Shown: in pieces, positions 57,676 to 64,000 of the stretch
Layout: each line of letters begins with the position of its first letter
How positions within the stretch are numbered: position 1 is the first letter of the stretch
Source: Dielma fastidiosa
Lineage (GTDB): Bacteria; Bacillota_I; Bacilli_A; Erysipelotrichales; Erysipelotrichaceae
Length of the DNA: 64,000 bases
Assembly: GCF_000313565.1 (NCBI RefSeq)
Contig: NZ_HE578924.1
Span: forward strand, 338,856 to 402,855
Reading direction: 5' to 3'
Program-made: the position numbers and the translations under genes
The notes under the pieces: generated by a model
Told to the model about the DNA's origin: nothing
Database searches by the model: none
What the model saw: only the letters and a program-made list of their open reading frames with translations

Positions 57676-57899
57676 TTAAACCTTTTGAATGTAAGTTACA
57701 TAATCTTGTGTGGACATGAGCGGAGTATTCAGCTCATTCATAATATCTGCGTAAACTTGATGACATTGAAGGATGCGATGTCTTTCAAAAAGATATTTTC
57801 TATTTCCGCTCCGGCTGACATAGCACCCTTTAAAAATGCTTCGGCAATAAGATTAGCGGTGCTATTTACACCTGCCGGACTTCCATTAAATACAATTAC
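57676..57899 (-). pseudogene. NAD(P)H-dependent FMN reductase remnant (flavodoxin fold)
   Basis: Minus-strand codons from 57899 read [18 protein letters not shown] and then [20 protein letters not shown], the N-terminal flavin loop and first helix of the flavodoxin-like NADPH-dependent FMN reductases, to a stop at 57738. One frame over, codons to the stop at 57676 read [20 protein letters not shown], the usual C-terminal helix of the same family. The start codon is gone (a stop precedes the first Val) and roughly 100 middle codons are deleted with a frame change. It lies directly downstream of the HTH-superoxide reductase gene and probably was its operon partner. Confidence 0.8.
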
Positions 57900-57907
57900 T
57901 TATCCCC

Positions 57908-58492
57908 CTAAATTTTCTTCATGAATAAGCCATGATGGTTGCAATACCAATACAATAAGCCATGTCCACGGCAGATAAACCGTACTTCAATAGAACTTTC
58001 AGGATACAGTTTTACCAATTCAAATCGTTCACCGGTACAATATGCCATAAAAGAAATATAATGATTTTTGGTCATGGGATGATGAAGTGAGACAAAATAT
58101 TCATTTTCTATTTTTTCACAGCTTATTTGGTGTTCATCATCAACCTGCTCATTCTCTAAAGACGGCAGTGTGACGCCGCAGCAGGAAATCATTGCCGAGC
58201 CAGTGGCATGTAAAATATTTCCGCATATCGGACAAACATAAAGATTTGATTTCATAATATTAGCCGAGCGATTCGTATTTATAATTTGCTCACCGGATAA
58301 TAATTCCGGAAGTGAAACTTTTAAAATTGCGGCTAATGGTTCAATTAATGAGATATCAGGTAATCCCTTTCCTGTTTCCCATTTGGAAATAGTTTTATCA
58401 CTCACGTTCAGCTTTTCTGCCAGCTGAAGCTGCGTCATGCATTGCTTTTCTCTTAACATTTTAATTGCAGAGCCTGTTATATAAGTATTCAT
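57908..58492 (-). CDS. XRE helix-turn-helix fused to desulfoferrodoxin (HTH-Dx-SOR)
   Basis: 194 residues. Residues ~1-65: XRE domain (MTQLQLAEKLNVSDKTISKW). Residues ~80-110: desulforedoxin-type iron site Cys87, Cys90, Cys104, Cys105 (YVCPICGN, SCCGV). Residues ~115-194: superoxide reductase fold with iron ligands His121, His138, His144, Cys184 and His187 (HHPMTKNHYI, YCNHHGLF). The usual catalytic Glu-Lys before the first His is Asp119-Glu120 here, so the lysine is absent. Predicted cytoplasmic redox sensor or enzyme. ATG 58492 lies 8 bases after GAGGG; GTG 58507 is less likely. Confidence 0.88.
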   Translation of the reverse strand: MNTYITGSAIKMLREKQCMTQLQLAEKLNVSDKTISKWETGKGLPDISLIEPLAAILKVSLPELLSGEQIINTNRSANIMKSNLYVCPICGNILHATGSAMISCCGVTLPSLENEQVDDEHQISCEKIENEYFVSLHHPMTKNHYISFMAYCTGERFELVKLYPESSIEVRFICRGHGLLYWYCNHHGLFMKKI

Positions 58493-58595
58493 TTCATATA
58501 CCCTCACTTTACTAGCTTAGAATACCATTATTCATATTAAGGAACAACCTACGCTGCGTAGAGTCATGCTTATACATTGAAACAAATACACTCAA

Positions 58596-58637
58596 CAAAA
58601 AAACTGCCATGTGAATATCAACATGACAGTTTTCTTT
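58596..58637 (-). terminator. Terminator of the PTS-aldolase operon
   Basis: Thirteen-bp minus-strand stem (one wobble), 8-base loop, seven-T tail after the last aldolase gene. Confidence 0.85.
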
Positions 58638-58649
58638 ATGATTACTCAA

Positions 58650-59288
58650 TTATTTCATTGCTGAACGAGTTTCATCAATAATCGCACGGATCTTTTTCGC
58701 ATTTTCCGTAATTTCCTCAGATGTCCCTTTAGTCAGCAAACCGCCGAAGCCGCAGCATTCAGTACCTTTTTTTATCCAATCAGATAAGTTATCCAAAGTG
58801 ATGCCGCCTGATGCAAGGATCGGCATAACCGGGATTGGGGTTTTTAGTACCGATACAAGCTCTGGGCCATAGAAATTAGAGATTGGGAAAGCTTTGATAA
58901 AGGAAGCACCAACTTCCACCGCTTCAACCATTTCGGTAATTGTGGTACAGCCAGGTGCGTAAGGAATTTGATATCGATTGCATAATCTGGCAACTTCTTT
59001 GCTGAAATTAGGAGCAATGATAAATTTAGCACCCTTAAGAATTGCTAAACGTGCCGTTTCTGCATCGAGTACCGTACCGGCACCCACTACCAGCTGATCA
59101 TTAAATTTTTGATTAATCGCTTCAATCACTTCACCGGCATTAGGTAATGTATAGCTGATTTCCAAAACATCTACGCCGCCGTTTAAACAGCCTTGCGCAA
59201 TTTCAATGCCGCGCTCAATGGTTTCTGTACGAACGATGGCCATTGCGCCGGTTTTCTCAATTCTTGTTATGATATCTGTTTTAAACAT
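58650..59288 (-). CDS. eda: KHG/KDPG-type aldolase
   Basis: 212-residue class I aldolase that splits 2-keto-3-deoxy-6-phosphogluconate or 2-keto-4-hydroxyglutarate to pyruvate. The Schiff-base lysine is in FIKAFPISNF, with VVGAGTVLDAE and LASGGITLDNL as flanking family blocks. Last gene of the PTS operon. Real substrate may be a related 2-keto-3-deoxy sugar acid phosphate. Confidence 0.92.
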   Translation of the reverse strand: MFKTDIITRIEKTGAMAIVRTETIERGIEIAQGCLNGGVDVLEISYTLPNAGEVIEAINQKFNDQLVVGAGTVLDAETARLAILKGAKFIIAPNFSKEVARLCNRYQIPYAPGCTTITEMVEAVEVGASFIKAFPISNFYGPELVSVLKTPIPVMPILASGGITLDNLSDWIKKGTECCGFGGLLTKGTSEEITENAKKIRAIIDETRSAMK

Positions 59289-59302
59289 ATCCCATTCCCC
59301 TC

Positions 59303-60181
59303 TTACAATTTATAATAAGCAAGTGCTGCTTTAATTTGTTCATCAGCCTCGGCCGGCAGCTTGCTTACTGGATAACGCGCATCCCCCACATTAATGCCTA
59401 ATAAAGTCACTGCTCTTTTCATCACTGACGGCACGGTTCCTAGCTTTAAAACACCACGCAGAACATCAATATCCTTCTGTGCCTGCTCGGCAGCTTCCAA
59501 ATTGCCCTTTAAGTAATTTTCATAAATTGACACATCTAATTCCGCAATAACATTGCTTGTACCGGCAATAGCTCCTGCGGCACCGATCTTCAAAGCCGGC
59601 AGAATCTTTGAATCAGAACCAACTAAGACTACGAAATCACTGTTTTTACCCGCGTCAATATAACCCTGCATATTTTCCATGTTGCCGCTGCTGTCTTTAA
59701 TGCCGGCAATATTCTTAACGCCAATCAATGATTTGACGGTTTCTGGTTCAATATTAATACCGGTATTCTTCGGAATGTTATACATGATAATTGGAATATT
59801 TACAGCTTCCGCAACCTTACGGTAATGGTCAGCCAGTTCCTGCTGAGTTGGAGCGATAAAATAAGGGGAAATCACGGATAACGCATCAGCACCGACAGCT
59901 TCCATCCGCTGTGCCAATTTAATTGTTTCCTGAGTTCCGCATGCGCCGGCACCGACATAAACCGGTACACGATGGGCTGCCTGATCGATTACAATTTTAG
60001 CAAATTCTACTTTTTCATCATCGCTCAGCACATGAAATTCTCCATTTGTGCCTAAAATAAACAAGCCATGTACACCCTGACTGATCAGCTTATCAACCAA
60101 CTGACGGGCAGCTGTCTCATTAATCTTCTGATTTTCATCAAAAGGAGTTACCATTGCGGTAATAATACCTTTTATTTCCAT
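59303..60181 (-). CDS. DapA/NanA-family class I aldolase
   Basis: 292 residues, (beta/alpha)8 barrel of the dihydrodipicolinate synthase/N-acetylneuraminate lyase family. Markers: VTPFDENQKIN, LGTNGEFHVLS, IIMYNIPKNTG and the Schiff-base lysine in IAGIKDSSGN. In a sugar operon it is more likely a 2-keto-3-deoxy acid aldolase than a lysine-pathway enzyme. Start behind AGGAAAG, 9 bases after the isomerase gene. Confidence 0.9.
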   Translation of the reverse strand: MEIKGIITAMVTPFDENQKINETAARQLVDKLISQGVHGLFILGTNGEFHVLSDDEKVEFAKIVIDQAAHRVPVYVGAGACGTQETIKLAQRMEAVGADALSVISPYFIAPTQQELADHYRKVAEAVNIPIIMYNIPKNTGINIEPETVKSLIGVKNIAGIKDSSGNMENMQGYIDAGKNSDFVVLVGSDSKILPALKIGAAGAIAGTSNVIAELDVSIYENYLKGNLEAAEQAQKDIDVLRGVLKLGTVPSVMKRAVTLLGINVGDARYPVSKLPAEADEQIKAALAYYKL

Positions 60182-60190
60182 AGTTCTTTC

Positions 60191-60796
60191 CTACTTTCCT
60201 TCTCTGATCGACTGACCAAGCGCACCGCCTGGATGCCATCTGACATATTCCTGCGGTGTTAAACCACGGGTTTCCTGGAGTAAAACACTTAAGCTTTGTA
60301 ACATGACAATCTCTGCCAAAATAGATGCCCGCGGCGGCTTATTTAATGGATCTCCCTCATGTTTAACACCGGCAATCAGTGCAACCTCCGCGCTCTTTGC
60401 CAGCCATGAATCCGGATTGCCCGTAACCGCGATGATCTTAGCACCATTCTTTTTCAATGTCTCAACGGTTGCCTTTAATTCTGATGTTTCTCCGCTGTTG
60501 GAAATAGCAATTACCACATCACCGCTGAGTACCTGACCGGCACTGCCGTGAACAGCTTCTGTCCCATGCAGTTCATAGGTTGGCGTACCGGTAGATGAAA
60601 GCAGCGAAGCCGCATAGCCAGCTACATGTCCTGGTTTGCCGATGCCTGTCACATGCAGGCGATTATTCTTAGCTTCCGCAGCCAGAATCAAATCCTTTGC
60701 CTTTTCAATGGCAGAATAATCAATATGATTGATATAATTTTGTATTTCAGAGAATTCAATATCAAGGAATTCTTTGATTACTTTCTTTGTTTCCAT
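60191..60796 (-). CDS. SIS-domain sugar-phosphate isomerase (KdsD/GutQ-like)
   Basis: 201 residues, a single SIS domain without the CBS pair of full arabinose-5-phosphate isomerases. Phosphate-binding ISNSGETSELKATVETLK and the C-terminal RWHPGGALGQ are typical of the KdsD/GutQ group. ATG 60796 follows AGGAGG; an in-frame start at 60838 lies in the preceding gene. It should convert a ketose or aldose phosphate from the PTS. Confidence 0.85.
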   Translation of the reverse strand: METKKVIKEFLDIEFSEIQNYINHIDYSAIEKAKDLILAAEAKNNRLHVTGIGKPGHVAGYAASLLSSTGTPTYELHGTEAVHGSAGQVLSGDVVIAISNSGETSELKATVETLKKNGAKIIAVTGNPDSWLAKSAEVALIAGVKHEGDPLNKPPRASILAEIVMLQSLSVLLQETRGLTPQEYVRWHPGGALGQSIREGK

Positions 60797-60806
60797 AGAT
60801 CCTCCT

Positions 60807-61562
60807 TTATTTAATAATATCCTGATAGCCTTTAACATATTGTTTTAAACCATCACGCAGAATATTTACGTCAATGGCTGAGATAAGCAGATCAATATCA
60901 TTTTTAAATTCGGCAATCAAAGGCAGCGGCCCAATAATTCCAAATCCCTTATCTGCTCTTTTACAAGCATTCGCAACCTTACGAATCAAAGCCAGCTCAT
61001 CAGGATGCATCATATTATCGGGATTGCCCATTGATATTCCCAAATCAGCAGGCCCGACAATCAAAGCGTCAATGCCTTCTACCTGAGCGATTTCATCGAC
61101 ATTTTCAACACCCTTAACGGTCTCGATCTGCGCAATCGTAATCGTTGCCTGATTCAGTTCACGCATATTTTCCTGATGGTTGCCTGATGGTTTGTAGAAT
61201 GTATTTGCACCGCCTGAATAGCTGCGGCTGCCAAGCGGCGGATACTTGCTCCACTGCACTAGCTGTCTGGCTTGTTCACTTGTTTCAATCATCGGTACCA
61301 TCACACCCGCAGCTCCGCAGTCAAGCACTCTTGATACATCACTGCGCGCAAGCTGTGCAGCTCTTACGATTGATGGCATCTTAATGCCATTGCCCATCAG
61401 CATCAGATCATGCAGCCGATCATAAGGAATCATCCCATGCTCACAATCATAAAAGACAAAATCCATACCCGCATCCTTTGCCATAATCAACATCGCCGGA
61501 TCATCTACAATTTTTATCAGGGTACCAAATAATGGCTGCTGTTTCATTTTACTTTTGATCAT
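60807..61562 (-). CDS. HpcH/HpaI-family class II aldolase
   Basis: 251 residues, related to 2-keto-3-deoxy-L-rhamnonate and 4-hydroxy-2-oxoheptanedioate aldolases. Markers: FVFYDCEHGMI, the metal and pyruvate site IVGPADLGISMG, and AQIETVKGVENVDEI with the conserved Glu. The third distinct aldolase of this operon. Start behind AAGGAGAG. Confidence 0.9.
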   Translation of the reverse strand: MIKSKMKQQPLFGTLIKIVDDPAMLIMAKDAGMDFVFYDCEHGMIPYDRLHDLMLMGNGIKMPSIVRAAQLARSDVSRVLDCGAAGVMVPMIETSEQARQLVQWSKYPPLGSRSYSGGANTFYKPSGNHQENMRELNQATITIAQIETVKGVENVDEIAQVEGIDALIVGPADLGISMGNPDNMMHPDELALIRKVANACKRADKGFGIIGPLPLIAEFKNDIDLLISAIDVNILRDGLKQYVKGYQDIIK

Positions 61563-61572
61563 ACGCTCTCCT

Positions 61573-61608
61573 TAAAAAGCAAGAACAAGGAATTTTCACT
61601 CCTTGTTC
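61573..61608 (-). terminator. Attenuating hairpin between EIIC and aldolase genes
   Basis: Nine-bp stem GAACAAGGA / TCCTTGTTC, 8-base loop, then TTGCTTTTT. Likely a partial terminator that lowers enzyme expression relative to the transporter. Confidence 0.6.
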
Positions 61609-61628
61609 CTGTACAACTATAAATCTAA

Positions 61629-62906
61629 TTAGTGGAAAATGCTTAATACCTTGTACAAGAGTGTTCCGACAATATTGTAGTCGATGTTCGGGAATGAAGC
61701 ACCAGCAATACCAAGTGTTTCAAATACCGGATAAAGAACCAGAGGTAAAGCAACTAAACCAATACCAACTAAGAATGAACCGGCAAGAGCGCCCTTCCAT
61801 CCACCATAAGCATTACCGAATACACCGCAAGTACCGCCTGAGAAGAAGCAGATACCAGCAGCTGGAATCATAATTACCGGACTCTTAAACAGAACCATCA
61901 TTGCCATACCGAACAGACCGCCTAAGAATGCACCGACGAAACCGATAACAACTGCAGTAGGTGCGAATGGGAAAATAGCAGGACAGTCAACAGCTGGTTT
62001 AGAATTAGGGATATATTTTTCAGAGATAGCAACGAATGCAGCTGTGATTTCAGCGATGAACTGACGAACACCATAGATCAATACGCTCATACCAGCAGCA
62101 AATTGCAGACCTTGCAGCAGCGGATATACAAACCATAAGTCATTGCCTGACATTGCCAATACTGTTTCCATGTTGCCTGTTGCAACGCATGCAAATACAG
62201 CAATGTAGAATAATACAACCATGAAGCATGCAATTGAGAAGATAAAGTCACGGAATAATTCAAAGAATTTAGGCATGTTAACATTGCTTGAATCAGATTT
62301 TTCTTTTGAACCAGCAAATAATTTACCAACATAACCAGAGAAAGCATAACCAATACAGTTGAAGTGACCCATTGCCAGATTGTCTGAACCGGTTATCTTA
62401 TTCATAAACGGCTGACAGAGCGTTGGCAGTGCAGCACCGCAGAAACCTAGAACGATACCGCCGCCGATAATTGTAACTGGCATTGGCAGACCCACAGCGA
62501 TAAATACTAATGCAAGTACACATGCGAAATATAAGAAATGCTGACCAGTTAAGAAGATTGCTTTAAATGGTGTAAACTTAGCAATTACCAAGTTAGCAAC
62601 GAAACCTACTAACAGTACAAGGGCTACCTCAGTACCATAAGTATTTAATGCCATACCGGTAGCAACCTCTACCTGAGTTGTAACACCGTCAATTCCAAAC
62701 CCTGTATTGAATAATGTAGTAAAGTTAGCAACGATCGTTGAGATGGCGCTTGATCCAATGTTGAAGATCATAAAGCCCATAATCGTTTTTGCAGTTCCTG
62801 AAATTACTTCAGTTGCTGACTTCTTTTGCAGCAGCAGACCGATAAGAGCGATCAAACCAACGATCAGCGATGTATTCCTGACTTGTCCTAATAATGCATC
62901 TAACAT
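61629..62906 (-). CDS. ulaA: PTS EIIC, ascorbate (UlaA/SgaT) family
   Basis: 425-residue membrane channel of the UlaA superfamily with about eleven helices. It begins LLGQVRNTSLIVGLIALIGLLLQ and has the conserved GTAKTIMGFMIFNIGSSAI and ASFPNIDYNIVGTLLY. It moves the substrate in while EIIB phosphorylates it. The neighbourhood lacks ulaG/ulaD/ulaE, so the substrate is probably not ascorbate; another sugar acid or pentitol is possible. Confidence 0.93.
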   Translation of the reverse strand: MLDALLGQVRNTSLIVGLIALIGLLLQKKSATEVISGTAKTIMGFMIFNIGSSAISTIVANFTTLFNTGFGIDGVTTQVEVATGMALNTYGTEVALVLLVGFVANLVIAKFTPFKAIFLTGQHFLYFACVLALVFIAVGLPMPVTIIGGGIVLGFCGAALPTLCQPFMNKITGSDNLAMGHFNCIGYAFSGYVGKLFAGSKEKSDSSNVNMPKFFELFRDFIFSIACFMVVLFYIAVFACVATGNMETVLAMSGNDLWFVYPLLQGLQFAAGMSVLIYGVRQFIAEITAAFVAISEKYIPNSKPAVDCPAIFPFAPTAVVIGFVGAFLGGLFGMAMMVLFKSPVIMIPAAGICFFSGGTCGVFGNAYGGWKGALAGSFLVGIGLVALPLVLYPVFETLGIAGASFPNIDYNIVGTLLYKVLSIFH

Positions 62907-62934
62907 ATTCTTTTTCCTCCCTTAAGTTTTACAA

Positions 62935-63213
62935 CTATTTTTTAGTATCTAAGAATTCATTTAATTTTGCTTTGATTTCATCTTTATCAACAATGTTGCG
63001 GATACCGACAGCAAACGGAACCTTATCTTTTAATTCCATCATCAGATCCTCCATAGTGATAACCAGATCCCCATTAAAACCAATTAATGAATCAAGATTT
63101 CCATGTTCAGTAACGATTTCCATGTTATTTTCTTTTATAACCTGATCAACCTTAATCTTCAGCAGCATGCTTGAACCCATGCCGGCACGACAGCAAACTA
63201 ATGCTTTGTACAT
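62935..63213 (-). CDS. ulaB: PTS EIIB (UlaB type)
   Basis: 92-residue cytoplasmic phosphocarrier. The phospho-cysteine loop is CRAGMGSSMLLK, giving Cys8 as acceptor (Cys7 precedes it). It accepts phosphate from EIIA and passes it to the sugar at EIIC. Good GGAGG site, 20 bases after EIIA. Confidence 0.9.
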   Translation of the reverse strand: MYKALVCCRAGMGSSMLLKIKVDQVIKENNMEIVTEHGNLDSLIGFNGDLVITMEDLMMELKDKVPFAVGIRNIVDKDEIKAKLNEFLDTKK

Positions 63214-63233
63214 ATGTGTACCTCCTTTTCTAC

Positions 63234-63674
63234 CTAATGGTTTAAATAATCAATGACTTCTTTTGGATCGTTTGTTTTATCCAATAATTCAAAAAATTCT
63301 TTGTTTTCAAGTAGTTCAGCTAAATCAGCCAATGCGCCAAGATGTGAGTTGTTGTCTTTAGCACTTAGACAAAACAGATACTTCACTGGATCATTGTCAG
63401 CATTGCCAAAGGCAACCGGCGCTTTTAAAGTCGCGATACCAATAGCACTTTCCAAGGCTCCGGTTTCCGGCCGGGCATGCGGCAGCGCTACATGAGGTGT
63501 GATAACAATGTATGGACCCGCGGTTTTTACTGAATCGATAATTGCATCAATATAGCTAGCTTTAATCTTGCCTTCATCTTCCAGCGGCTCAGCGGCCTTT
63601 CTTACTGCATCTTCCCAGTTATCAGCTTCAATCTGCAGCCGAATCAATTTCTCACTCGTTAAATCTTTAAGCAT
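63234..63674 (-). CDS. PTS EIIA (mannitol/fructose/ascorbate type)
   Basis: 146-residue phosphocarrier with the active histidine in PHVALPHARPETGALE. It is close in sequence to the EIIA domain of the PRD regulator at 53423 (NDPVKYLFCLSAKDN versus NDPVKYIFCLSALDN). ATG 63674 follows AAGGAGG by 8 bases; the GTG 9 bases upstream overlaps that site. First gene of the operon. Confidence 0.93.
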   Translation of the reverse strand: MLKDLTSEKLIRLQIEADNWEDAVRKAAEPLEDEGKIKASYIDAIIDSVKTAGPYIVITPHVALPHARPETGALESAIGIATLKAPVAFGNADNDPVKYLFCLSAKDNNSHLGALADLAELLENKEFFELLDKTNDPKEVIDYLNH

Positions 63675-63763
63675 GTGGATCACCTCCTTGTGATTCTGTA
63701 AGCTTACACAGGCGGATGATTTATTTCATCTCTTCCCTTTACACTTGTGATTTTAAAGCATAA

Positions 63764-63777
63764 TCGAAACGCTTTCA
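63764..63777. promoter_or_regulatory. cre (CcpA) site upstream of the PTS operon
   Basis: Minus-strand TGAAAGCGTTTCGA, differing little from the CcpA consensus, 90 bases before the EIIA start. Confidence 0.75.
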
Positions 63778-63796
63778 ATCCTTTTAGAGTTCAAGA

Positions 63797-63932
63797 TTTG
63801 TGTTTGCGCAAGACAATTGTTAAACTGAAGAAAAGCCTGATTTAATAGGCTTTACAAGCATTTTAATGAAGCACTTTAAGCATTTTATGGCAAGCTTTTT
63901 TAAGTCTTAATTTTGTATGATGCAAACACAAA
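63797..63932. repeat. 11-bp inverted repeat pair upstream of the PTS operon
   Basis: TTTGTGTTTGC (63797-63807) and its exact complement GCAAACACAAA (63922-63932) are 114 bases apart, upstream of the cre. A pair of operator half-sites for the PRD activator is one reading. Confidence 0.55.
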
Positions 63933-64000
63933 AACTGAACGCTTGGGTATAATTTGAAATGATAAACAGCATTATAAACAAATAAGAACAAACATAAAAA

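Larger units (their letters stand above)
63675..64000. other. Upstream region of the PTS operon
   Basis: 326 AT-rich bases with no gene. It contains the cre site and a long-range inverted repeat, plus an isolated plus-strand TATAAT (63948) without a matching -35. Confidence 0.6.

Noticed and set aside
57643..57924. 93-codon plus-strand open frame
   Set aside because: It lies opposite the FMN-reductase remnant, has no good ribosome site and no recognisable domain.
63948..63953. Plus-strand TATAAT near the right edge
   Set aside because: No -35 at proper distance and any gene would be outside the window.

Overview
The window looks like a chromosomal segment of a low-GC, spore-forming, anaerobic gut Firmicute, most likely of the Erysipelotrichia (for example an Erysipelotrichaceae-like genus). 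The evidence is Bacillus-type housekeeping and sporulation genes (spoIIE, spoIIQ, spoIID, mbl, tilS-hpt-ftsH-hslO), an F-type ATP synthase whose c subunit has the residues of a Na+-coupled rotor, many carbohydrate and PTS genes, superoxide reductase chemistry, and extracellular flavin-linked reductases. No rRNA, tRNA, CRISPR array, phage or insertion sequence was recognised. The genus is an inference from gene content.

Layout. 0-6.7 kb: hslO (cut by the window edge), ftsH, hpt, tilS, spoIIE on the minus strand, the classic Bacillus neighbourhood. 6.7-12.5 kb: a PemK-like protein, a thioredoxin lipoprotein with an SDAT pentapeptide spacer, a TagO/WecA transferase, then mbl-spoIIQ-spoIID. 12.6-16 kb: a patatin phospholipase, a degenerate HAD protein with a basic repeat tail, and two small membrane proteins (one of the DUF1146/YwzB family). 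16-25.3 kb: a host-glycan locus with an ABC importer, a GH112 galacto-N-biose/lacto-N-biose phosphorylase, a divergent cytoplasmic sulfatase and an AraC regulator, under a cre site. 25.3-34 kb: an O-antigen-ligase-like polymerase, then the complete ATP synthase operon atpC-D-G-A-H-F-E-B-I-Z preceded by upp.

34-47.5 kb is an accessory block. It holds two flavinylated lipoprotein reductases, each with its own divergent regulator (LysR, MerR), and a two-component system with a MacB-like efflux pump. 47.6-53.3 kb returns to core genes: glyA, rpiB, tsaC, a small secreted protein, prmC, prfA, tdk, rpmE. 53.4-64 kb holds a PRD/EIIA regulator, small genes, an XRE-desulfoferrodoxin fusion beside an FMN-reductase pseudogene, and a cre-controlled PTS operon (EIIA, EIIB, EIIC) with three aldolases and a sugar-phosphate isomerase.

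Read in order, rpmE-tdk-prfA-prmC-tsaC-rpiB-glyA | upp-atp | ywzB | spoIID-spoIIQ-mbl is the Bacillus subtilis gene order, opened at a few junctions by accessory blocks for sugar uptake, anaerobic respiration and efflux. The most rewarding observations are the shared GTTAA-N6-GTTAA direct repeats at two promoters of the efflux system, the 19-bp-spacer MerR promoter at one flavin reductase, the two-carboxylate c subunit, the HTH-superoxide reductase fusion lacking the usual lysine, and a terminator-like hairpin that buries the ribosome site of the DUF1146 gene.
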